Positions 33,214-42,363 of a DNA stretch of 64,000 nucleotides are shown one piece after another. Below the pieces are notes generated by a model. The model did not search any database. It worked only from the letters and a program-made list of their open reading frames with translations, and had not been told where the DNA came from. The stretch is from Amylostereum areolatum (lineage: Eukaryota; Basidiomycota; Agaricomycetes; Russulales; Stereaceae). The DNA lies in assembly GCA_012932865.1 (NCBI GenBank), contig SAXG01000002.1, positions 2,655,199-2,719,198 of the forward strand, given 5' to 3'. Positions within the stretch are counted from its first letter, which is position 1. The number at the start of each line of letters is the position of its first letter. A program made the translations under genes and the position numbers.

Positions 33214-34306
33214 ATGGCACCTCCCCTTAACCCTCAACTTCGAGAACGCATTGTCGAATGGCGGGAGCGTTTTACAGTCTCCGAGATCACTGAACTCGCG
33301 CAGTGCTCAAAAAGCACAGTCTATGAAATCCTCCGCCTTTATCGCGAGACAGGTTCAGTGCATAGTCCCCATGGACTGTTGTCCCATGGCCGCTCCCGCA
33401 TCCTTTCATTTGGAGAGCTCACATCCATCAACTCCTGGTTGGTCCAAGAGCCAGCAATGTTTCTTGACGAGATTCAAGACCGTCTTGACAAGGAGCTCGG
33501 AGTGTACGTTTCACTTGCAAACCGTCGCCCGCGCTGTTCGCAGCCTTGCTCTCACTCACAAGCGGATATCAAAGGAGGCATTGGAACGAAACGATGCCGT
33601 TCGCGCAATGTGGGATGCAGCTTGGGGGGATATACCCATGGAGAGCATAGTCTGGTTGGATGAATCTGGGGTGGATGATCGGGCACATCAGCGGACAATG
33701 GGAAGGGCACCACTGGGATCTGCATGCGTCCGCCGTGACCTGTTCTTCCATGGCACACGCCTGACAATGCTCCCAGTGCTCTCCTGTGATGGGATCATTG
33801 CTTTGGATCTTCTCGAAGGATCAGTCAACCGTGAGAGGTTCCTCCATTTTCTGCGGGAGGATGTTGTACGCTTCAATTTCTTCTGGATGTCTGTGTCATG
33901 CTTATGCCTGTGTTGTGCTCATATAGGCACCCCTTCTCAACTCATATACTCCAGACAATCCAAGCCGTAATTCTGTGGTAGTCATGGATAATGTTGCCTT
34001 TCATCATGGAGACGAAGTGCGGGAGATCATTGAGAATGACTGTGGTGCGTTGTGCTGTCTGAAAGCTCCGGCTTCAAGGTATACTAACCAGTTTTAATGA
34101 CAGGTGCAAAGCTTATATACCTACCACCATACTCCCCCGACATGAATCCCATCGAGCAAGCTTTCAGTAGTATCAAAGCCTTCTTGCGCCGTAATGAAAG
34201 CCACTTCACTGGACCTCACATGCGCGCTGAACTCATCCATCTTGCTATGGAAGAAATAACGAATGAAGATGCCATTGGCTGGATTACAAACTGCGGGTAT
34301 TCGTAA
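33214..34306 (+). CDS. Tc1/mariner (IS630-type) DDE transposase, one-base frame break
   Basis: Exons 33214-33865, 33927-34044 and 34104-34306, about 323 residues after one correction. ATG 33214 opens [20 protein letters not shown], a helix-turn-helix with [20 protein letters not shown]. The catalytic domain shows [10 protein letters not shown] (first Asp), [13 protein letters not shown] (second Asp) and [19 protein letters not shown] (YSPDxNPIE with the third acidic residue). Introns GTACGC...ATAG and GTGCGT...ACAG, the latter with a CTAAC branch site, keep phase. The N-terminal frame (33214 to about 33515) and the catalytic frame differ by one extra base near TCACTTGCAA (33511-33520). It binds the inverted repeats and cuts at TA. 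The frame break could make this copy non-autonomous or be a read error. Confidence 0.88.
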
Positions 34307-34472
34307 AGTAGGTAACGAACGTGGGGTAGATGTATGGACAGAGGTGATTATGCGACAGATGAGGGAGTAGTAGGTTAGCGGAAGGTTATGCAGTGTAGTA
34401 AAGAGTGGGGGGTCAGGACAGCATGGTGTATGTACAGAAAATATTAGGCAACATTATAAAGGTTCGAGAAAC

Positions 34473-36519
34473 TCACTTATCCCCAAAGACATCGTACTCT
34501 GAAAAGAGAGACCGTACATAGTCTTTCTTCATGCGTAAACGCCTAGAGAATTGCTCTGCGGATGCAACGAGAACTCTCAGGCTATCGCTATCACCCCCGG
34601 TGAGTGACACCAAGGTGTCAAGGTCTAGCGAGGGCAAGGTTTCAAGGGTGATCTCCGCCGAAACAAGCATGGAGTGGTACTGCAACAGGTCATGTCCATC
34701 ACGTTCAAGGATAGTGAGGAAAAAGTAATATAACTCATCCTGACGCCGAGGCATAGGAGAGAAAGGCAGGGCAGGAGGCGGTGCTGGAGATAACATGGAA
34801 GCGGGGGTCGCCGATGAACCTGCGGCGGAGGGAAGGGGAGGCGGAGAAATGCCGAGAACAGCAGATATCATAGCACTTTGTTGATTGACGAGGCCAGCGA
34901 TGACGGGGACAAGAGCGGTGGCGGCATCTGTGGGTGCAGCGGGTGTGGCGGTAGGTGTCATCACAGAATGTGGGCCTGAACGTCCACGGGCCTTGTGCGG
35001 GCGCAGACGACCATCGCGCACGCCATCAAACTCCTCAGTATTAGGAGGGTACTTGACAGTCGTTTCTTTCGCATCCTATCGAGATAGAGAAGGTCAGTAC
35101 AGCATTGATCATATTCACAGAGGCTACTCACAACAGCGGATGCCCAACGCTTCAATCGCTTCCGATTAAGGCCAATGTGTCCATCTTGGGTTGGATAACA
35201 GAAGCCTTGCTCGTTGTGCTCGCCGCGATGCTTGTCACACTTGTACATTTCCTTCAGCTCGAGAATGATAGTACCCTGACGCTTGATCGAGTCAGAGTAC
35301 GAGTCCGTGTTTGGAACCTGAGAAATACAATAAGTTTGGCAGGTTCATTAAATATACGTGCAGGCTTACCTCGGTTCCAGCACACGTTGGTCCGAGTTCC
35401 TTGTCGTGCTGGAGCACGGCATCAAACGGCTACAAGTCCCAATATTAGTCAAAGCAGAAGAACAGGGATGAAACCACATACACGCTTGCGCAGCCGGAAA
35501 GCCTCCATGGCGTCAAGGTCAAGTTCGATGTAGACATCACGAGGCCGTTTACGGAGTAAGGCCTCCCGAATTGCGAACCAGTCTTCATCTGAATCGACAC
35601 TTGATGCATCACCCTTGCTGCAGGTAACAGAACGTTTAGGTATATGTTTGTATAACAATAGACGGAACAACTTACTTGACACCAGTCCAACGAATCTTGA
35701 AGGGTACGTTGATGGAGAACTGCCCATCCAACCCATGGATACGAAGGCCTTCAGCTACGAGAGACTCACGCGGAGTACTCGGGGTGATAGCGACAGTGGT
35801 GACCTTCGTGTCGTGAGTCCTCTTTGAACTCGCAGAGCTCTTGCCCTTCGCGGAACGTGGCACAGCCGGGGTGTAATAGACAGTGTAATGTGTGGTGTAG
35901 CCTGCAGGTAATTGGTCAGTATGCTCATTGTTAATGAAGAATGGATCAACGCACGGTCATTCGATGACGACGCAGCAGATCCTGGGGCGGAGGGTAGAAA
36001 CCCAATGGCATCGCTTGTGTTCCCAGCCAAGGGAGTGCCGGAGTTAGCCTGGAGGGCGACTGGTGCCGACTGTTGAGGCATAGGTGGAGGCGGCGGCGGC
36101 AACTGTGGGCCTGGAGGTGGTGGTGGTGGCAGCGGCAGGCCTGGGGGCGGCGGAACTGGGGGCAGCGGAACTCGAGGTAGTGAGGCGAGCGTTGGGGCAA
36201 CTACTCCGGGGTTGGCAGCCTGCCATCGTGCCGTCAACATATCGAGAACACGACGTTGATCTTGAGGCGACAGGCGCGCGAAGCCGGCTTGTCGCGACTC
36301 CTCCATCTCATCTTGGGATGTGTAGAATTGAGGAGGATTGACCGCTCCATCTAGAGAAAGTCAGCACCGCACACAAACTCTACTGGTACGTAACGTACCA
36401 ATCCCTCCCGGGTTCACAAGCCAGTGGATCGACACAGGTCGGGGAGCCTGCGGGTGTCGATAAGGAACGAATCGCGGTGTCAAAGGACGAGACGGTCCAC
36501 GAGGGTCTGGAGAGGACAT
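34473..36519 (-). CDS. Passenger protein of the Tc1/mariner element, unknown function
   Basis: Seven exons (36519-36399, 36350-35955, 35901-35676, 35617-35482, 35429-35370, 35317-35132, 35075-34473) close perfectly in phase and give 575 residues with no break. It begins MSSPDPRGPSRPLTPRF, has a proline run (PPPPPPGPQLPPPPPPMP) and a middle domain (YTTHYTVYYTPAVPRS, EGLRIHGLDGQFSINVPFKI, DEDWFAIREALLRKRPRDVY). A compact Cys/His patch follows: MYKCDKHRGEHNEQGFCY..QDGHIGLNRKRLKRWASA, possibly a metal site. The C-terminal part reads YYFFLTILERDGHDLLQYHS and TLVSLTGGDSDSLRVLVASA, helical in look. I do not recognise the family. Lying wholly inside the inverted repeats, it moves with the element. 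It may be a regulator or DNA-binding partner of the transposase, or captured host cargo. Confidence 0.82.
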
Positions 36520-37017
36520 GAGGGAGGGAGCGGGAAAAAGATGGGGATGGAACTCACAAGCTCAAAACCCGAGGCTTTTTATCATCTTCGCCAACTTCAC
36601 CGCAACTTCGCCGTGCTCCTGTCATCCACCAGAATCCCACCCTCGTTGTTGCCCTTCAATCATGCGCAGTTTTGGTTTCTAGAGAGATCCAAATTAAGTG
36701 TAAGCATCCAAGACCACGAGGGGGACGTCTCCGAGGCTCCCGACTCCTCACTCACCGAGTATCCAAGCAACAAGGGTGGTTTGTGCTCGTTGTTGAGGTT
36801 TTTCAGGGTATTGAAGGCTTCTAGGCCAGCTATGAGGAGTTTTCATGACTCCCGAAGCCCGACACGGAGAGTGTTGATCACTCTGGAGAGGTCATTTGGG
36901 TGGAAAGTAGATGGAACATGTCGTCAATGGTCATCGCAAAGATCAGGAAGCCCGCTCCTGAACAGCACGAAGTCACAAATGAGTCACTGCGTGACGAATG
37001 TGATAAGCACTCCCAAT

Positions 37018-37086
37018 AAGGCAATGTTTGGCTCTGACAAACAAGTTTCTCGACGCGCGGATTCCAGTCGGTTATGCAAACGGCTG
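37018..37086 (-). repeat. Right terminal inverted repeat of the Tc1/mariner element
   Basis: 69 bp, exact reverse complement of 33065-33133. Confidence 0.95.
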
Positions 37087-37231
37087 TAACCATTCGGTGC
37101 TCAGAACGTCCTCAGGCTCCACGGCCACCGCTTCGCCCTCTTTCCTTTCCCCCTCCTTCGTTTCGTCTCCAAAACCAGCTCGTCTGGCTTTTAGAACTCC
37201 AGATCTTTTCTCGAGGAGGAGGAAGTCCAGG

Positions 37232-38610
37232 ATGTCTCAGCAAAACCTGCCCCCAAACCGACTTCATGTCGTGCGTGTGACCTCCTCTTCCTCCCCTGCT
37301 CTCTCTCATGCCTCACCAGGCTGCCACCGTTACGTTCTATCTTGTCGCGGCACTGGCGGTACGTCCTGCTATCTCTCCACGGTGCGGAGTTTGCTGAGGA
37401 ACCCGTCCTGCAGATGGTGATGGCGTACGCGTGTCCGAGCTGTGCTACGTGACAATGTCTGACAATGCGCTTTGTAGGAATAAATGGGTCTTGAACGACA
37501 CCAACGCGCCGCTCTTCTTCCTGTTCGCACAGCTCTCGATCGCTGTCGTCCTCTTCCTTATCTGCTACATATTCAACGTCGTGCAGGTGCCCATGCAGTT
37601 CGACAGACATGTGGTCCAAGGCCTCGCCCCGCTCACCGTGTTGAACGTGATCGGTCTCAGGTGCGCGCGTTTCCACCATCTCTGCGTCGCTCTCGCTCAT
37701 CCTGACACGCAGTGCGAACAACTACACGCTCAAATACGTCGACGCATCCTTCTACCAGGTCGCCCGGGGCCTCGTCCTCCCTCTCACCGTCCTCACCTCC
37801 TTCGTCTTCCTACACACGCGCCCGAGCCTGCGCATTCTCTACTCCTGCGCCATGGTCACCGCCGGCTTTTTTGTTGGCGTCCTCCTGGACGGCACCCAAG
37901 TTTCAGGCCTGGGAATCGCGTTCGGGATCATCAGTTCGGGGATGACCGCCATGCATGCCGTTGTCATGAAACGCTCTTTGGATGTGGTCGGCGGCAGTGC
38001 ACTGAACCTCAGCTGGTACAGCAACCTGTTCAGCGCCATTGTCCTAGCGCCATGCATTATTCTGGTCGGCGAGGGCCCGGCCGTATGGGCGATTTTGACA
38101 AGGTCCAATCCAGTGGTCGGCCCATTCTTCTGGGGGTCCATAATCACGGTGCGTTCAAGCCGCTCGGGAGCGCTTGACGAACTGACCGGTCATGGCCCCA
38201 GGGAGGTATTGGTTTCCTGATGTCCATCGCCAGCACGCTCTCGATCAAGGTCACTTCACCGATAACGCATATGATCTCGTCCGCCATTCGTGGCGTCGCG
38301 GCGTCGGCGCTTGGGATGTGGCTGTTCGGAGACTTGCTCACGTCGTGCGTCGCCTTTTCCTTCCCCTGCGTCGCGAAAAAGGAGGAGGATGGCTCACGTT
38401 GGGGTCGACAGCGGGCGTCTGTGGGCGATCGGCATCATATTGGGCGGCTCGCTGTATTACACGTGGGTGAAGCACGTCGAGTCACAGGCGGTCTCGAAGG
38501 CACAGTACGAGCGGGTGCCGCTAGAGGAGGCGGAAGAGGGCGGGGCAAGCGCAGGGGGATTCAAGCAAGAGCATGCGAATCGAAGGAGCATCATCGCAGA
38601 GGCAAAATAG
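37232..38610 (+). CDS. Nucleotide-sugar transporter, probably GDP-fucose (SLC35C-like)
   Basis: Seven exons: 37232-37270, 37320-37358, 37414-37424, 37478-37660, 37713-38148, 38202-38344, 38412-38610; 349 residues. ATG 37232 opens MSQQNLPPNRLHV. Ten hydrophobic segments include AATVTFYLVAALAMVMANKW, PLFFLFAQLSIAVVLFLICY, VIGLSANNYTLKYVDASFYQ, LVLPLTVLTSFVFL, GVLLDGTQVSGLGIAFGIIS, GIGFLMSIASTLSIKVTSPI and IGIILGGSLYYTWVKH. The NKW..N and YVD.SFYQ.AR motifs are those of the SLC35C1/triose-phosphate-translocator group. Exon 3 is only 11 bases. It would exchange a GDP-sugar for GMP across the Golgi membrane. Fucose is inferred from the family and from GMD and GDP-fucose synthase 6-8 kb downstream. 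The start lies 144 bases from the transposon's TA. Confidence 0.85.
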
Positions 38611-38862
38611 ACGGTGTTCTTCCCACCGCCATATCATCGTACTGTACCAAGGACCCGTATAATATATACCATTGGAACCAAAACCGCGTTCGAGTTCCTT
38701 CGACCATCACTTTCGATGCAGAGTCATTTCCGTTAGCGCCTGGGCACCCAATCCAAACAGACGCCCGGATGCCGGGCGGTCGCGTCGTCGTCATCTGCCG
38801 CTCTGCGCCTTTCTCTCTTTCTTTCTTGTTCCACCACCATCTTACTTACGGTCTCTGCATCC

Positions 38863-40488
38863 ATGGATCCCTCCGCCATCGTCGAACAAGTCTATGCGCT
38901 CGCGGCCTCCGAGGATCCCATCGCACGGCCGGTCAGAGAGGCTCTCGAAGTCATAGACAAGGCTTTGGACACATACGGGTTAGTGCTGCCTTCCTATCGA
39001 GCTGGCCGGGCACGGATGGTCGAATTCTCCCTTCCAACGCCCCGCTGTGCGCAGAAAAGCGTAGGACAGGGCTATCGCTGACGGTGCATTCGCGTACAGG
39101 ACGGACAATGTGTCGCTGAGCTTCAACGGCGGCAAGGACTGTGAGTTATCTCCGGACCTTCCTTCCCGCCCCCTTCGATCCTCACAGCATCCCGGACGCA
39201 GGCACCGTTCTTCTCCACCTCTACGCTGCCGCGATCGCGAAGCGCGCCCCGTCGACGTCTCGCAAGATCCCCACGCTCTACATCCCGGTGCCGTCCCCGT
39301 TCCCCGCGCTCGAGTCCTTCATCGACGAGGCCGCGCGCCTGTACCAGCTCGACGTCTTCCGCTGCCTCTCCTCCGGATCAAAATCGCTCCCCGTGGAGGA
39401 GGTCGTGGCGAGCGGCCACGGCGAAGGCTCGGGCTGGACCGTCGGCGCAGACGATCTCGCGCGCCATGTGCCCACCAAAGGCGGCGAGGGCATGCGACGC
39501 GCTCTGAGCGTTTACAAGGACAGGTTCCCGCACGTCCAGGCGATCCTGATCGGCACGCGCAGGACGGATCCCCACGGAGGTGCGCGTTCCCCGTCCTGCG
39601 TTCCGTGTCGCAGATTCCGATCCCCCCCCCCCCTTCGCGCTGCGTTCGCTTTTTTTGTTGTCGTGTAGCCACTTTGGCGTTCGTCGCCCCCACGGATCCG
39701 GACTGGCCCAAGTTCGATCGCGTGCACCCCATCATCAACTGGGAGTACGCGGACGTCTGGGCGTTCCTTCGCCACCTCAAAGTGCCCTATTGTCATCTGT
39801 ATGACCAGGGGTACGCAACCGCCTTTTCTCCCCGATGTCTCGGATGCTAACGCCTCCCCGCGTATAAAGATACACCTCCCTGGGCTCGACGTACAACACC
39901 TTCCGCAACCCCGCCCTCCGCGTCCACTCCTCCGAACCCCTCCCGCACATCTCCTCCCTCTCCGTCATATACGACCCCGCAGCCATGTGCCCCGTCCAAG
40001 CCCACCAACTCAACGGCTGCTCCTCCGGATGCTCCGCCCAACCCGAGTCCGGACCACCCGCCGCGGGCGCGGGCGCGACCCCCGACGTCCGCGCGAGCGG
40101 CGAGCTGCCGGATCTGGCCACGCTCGAGGTGACGGAGGACAAGAGCCTGATGTGCGAGGCGTGCGCGCCGCGCCACGACGCCGCCGCGCTCCCGGACGTG
40201 CGCACGCTGCACGTCACCGAGGACAGCGCGCTGATGTGCAAGCTCGGGCCGGCGTGTCCCGCGGCGCAGGCGAAGAAGAGGCTCGCGCACGGGTCGACGG
40301 CGCGCGGCGCGGGCCATGGGGCTGCGAAGGCGGGCGCGGTGGAGGACGACGCGGGCTCGGCGGACTCGGGGTACGCGGGGACGGAGGACGGGCGGGAGGC
40401 GGGACGCTACCTCCCTGCGTACGCGTTGAAGGACGGCGCTCAGGAGAGGTTGGGCAGGGGCTCGCTCCCGCCTGCGGTCGGCGTGTAA
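38863..40488 (+). CDS. FAD1: FAD synthase (FMN adenylyltransferase)
   Basis: Exons 38863-38978, 39100-39140, 39202-39579, 39669-39810 and 39870-40488; 431 residues. ATG 38863 opens [19 protein letters not shown]. The PAPS-reductase-type adenylyl-transfer fold is clear: [20 protein letters not shown] (P-loop), [73 protein letters not shown] and [14 protein letters not shown]. It makes FAD from FMN and ATP, in the cytosol and possibly mitochondria. Before the usual end ([20 protein letters not shown]) there is a 120-residue insertion with a two-fold repeat: [20 protein letters not shown] then [20 protein letters not shown]. Its role is unknown. Confidence 0.92.
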
Positions 40489-40839
40489 GACGGACGAGTT
40501 TCTTGCGATAGGGTTTGGGAGGGCGCGTGAGGGGGTATTGGCATTGCTGGGTATCGAACCTGCCTCGCGGTTTGTCGGTTTGCACGACGAGTGGGGAGGG
40601 GGGGGGGCTCTCACGCGCGCATTTGTACCATGTTTTTCGGGCCTCGATGACATGTATCCACAGCTTATTGATACTTAGATTTTCTTGCACCACGAAGCTT
40701 GAAGCTTGAAGGATCGCAAGCACGGACCGCTCCAACTTCAGAGCACAGGTGCCGCCCCCTGCCAATTTTCAGCAGAACAATCTGTATTCGCATGCGCGCG
40801 TGCGCCTTCCCCACGCAGAGCAGACCGACACACCGCGCC
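40489..40839. other. Convergent 3' spacer
   Basis: 350 bases between the converging FAD1 and secreted-protein genes. A run of nine G occurs near 40598-40606. GGTATCGAACC at 40551-40561 resembles an inverted B box but no tRNA fold surrounds it. Confidence 0.4.
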
Positions 40840-41853
40840 CTACTCCCGCGCGCCCTCGGGCACGACGATCTCGTCGATCGTCCACACCAGCCCGCCCTCG
40901 GCGCTCGCCACGCCCCCGAACGTCGTCCCGAGGTCCGCGGTCGCGCCCCCGCCGAACGCGGGCTGCGCCGAGCCGAGCACGAGCGTGGTGTTGCGGTACG
41001 TCTGCGCGGCGGGCGCGGGCGCGCACGCGTCGAAGCAGACGTTGGCGAGCCCGAACGCGGTGGCGCGGCCGCCGGGCGTGGTGACCTGGCATGGTAAGTA
41101 GTACAGCCATGAGCAAGTAAGCAACGCGCGTGTGCAGCGTCAGTCGAAGAAGGTCAAGCCGCGCCGGTCGTCGTGAGGAAGGCGGGGTCGAAAGGCGTGG
41201 GAGGGGAGGAAAGAGGGGAGGGGAGGAAAGAGGGGAGGGTGCATTACCTTGGAGAGGACGGATCCGGCCATGGACACGGTGGTCGTCCACGGGTCGGTGG
41301 TGGCGGACGTGTCCCGCTCGACGGTGAGGGTGATGGGTTCGGAGCCCGTGAGCGGGAGGTAGGTGCCGCTGATGAGGCCCGCGGAGCCGACGTATTGCGC
41401 CGTCACGCACCTGGGAGGGAACGAATCCGGGGGTCAAGACGGAGAAAGGGAGGGAGGAGGGGTGGGGGTGGGGGGGCACGTACCATTCGCCGGTTGAGGC
41501 GTCGCACTGCGCGAGGGAGGGGGCCATCTGTTCGAGGGAGGCGTACAGGAACGCGTCGTCGACCGCTGTGCACAACGCGCGCGCGCGGCCGGTGTCAGCG
41601 GCCGTCCGAGATGCGCTGGAGAGGGGAGATGGAAATCACTGGCGAGTCCGGGCCACAGGTAGAGTTCGCCGGTCTGGGTGGACGGGGCGGGTCCGGGGGT
41701 GAACGTGGTGGTGAGGGAGCGGATGTCGAGCGAGGAGGTGGTGAGGGTGCTCCCGAGCATGAAGGCGCTGCCGAAGGCGTAGGCGTTGAGGGCGGCGCGG
41801 ACGGCGGGGAGCGCGAGGAGCGCAGAGGCGAGGGCGAGGGCGATCAGCTTCAT
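40840..41853 (-). CDS. Secreted protein of unknown function
   Basis: Exons 41853-41640, 41565-41484, 41410-41248 and 41085-40840; 234 residues. ATG 41853 opens a clear signal peptide (MKLIALALASALLALPAVRA). The mature part starts ALNAYAFGSAFMLGSTLTTS and includes TFTPGPAPSTQTGELYLWPG, CDASTGEWCVTAQYVGSAG, SGTYLPLTGSEPITLTVERD and ANVCFDACAPAPAAQTYRNT. It ends LVWTIDEIVVPEGARE. Several cysteines (CDAS, WCV, VCFDAC) could pair. The beta-rich pattern resembles uncharacterised secreted proteins of mushrooms. No catalytic motif is evident. A TATAAA box lies 58 bases upstream. Confidence 0.78.
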
Positions 41854-41910
41854 GACGACGGACGGTCCTTGGGGGGGCGTGAGGGACAAGGATACGAAGC
41901 ATGGGACTGC

Positions 41911-41916
41911 TTTATA
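41911..41916 (-). promoter_or_regulatory. TATA box of the secreted-protein gene
   Basis: TATAAA on the minus strand lies 58 bases before ATG 41853. The rest of 41917-42363 is upstream DNA without other clear signals. Confidence 0.6.
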
Positions 41917-42363
41917 CCAAGGACTGGATGTTCACGTTCAGCACGCAAGACGGACTTTCAGGATCGGCCCTGGGGAACCCCCGCCTGGGCGGTCTGCCCG
42001 ATACGAGCGAGGACGGCTGTCCGTGGGCTGCAGCCGATGAGAAGGCGTCCTGTTCTGATTCATTTCTCGAGGGGCGTTCGAGGAGACCTCGGCGGAGGAG
42101 CCGTTGGAGGGAACCGCAGGTCGCAGCACTGAAGCGAACATCCTCCGCCTACCTCCCGAGTATGCGCCACGGTGCTGATGCCAACGTTAACGAAGTCCAT
42201 CCCGCGACCCGTGAACGCCTTGCCCGAGATCATCATCCACTTCATATTGCAAACACACCACGTCGTGACGTACTGTACAGCGTGCGCGTGCAATCGAACC
42301 CTTCTCCGCCCACGCGATCGACCGCCACCCCCGCGGACTTTGACCCCTCCCCCCATCCGCAAT

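Larger units (their letters stand above)
33065..37086 (+). mobile_element. 4,022-bp Tc1/mariner-type transposon with a passenger gene
   Basis: Terminal inverted repeats of 69 bp are identical (33065-33133 and 37018-37086) and start CAGCCGTTTGC. A TA dinucleotide flanks each end (33063-33064, 37087-37088), the target duplication of the IS630-Tc1-mariner superfamily. Inside are a transposase gene on the plus strand (33214-34306) and a second seven-exon gene on the minus strand (34473-36519), arranged tail to tail. The element splits the divergent promoter of MRE11 and the nucleotide-sugar transporter. Perfect ends argue for recent movement, yet the transposase frame carries a one-base break. 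Confidence 0.93.

Noticed and set aside
40540..40620. Possible tRNA on the minus strand (GGTTCGATACC B-box-like)
   Set aside because: No A box, no acceptor or anticodon stem can be drawn around it.
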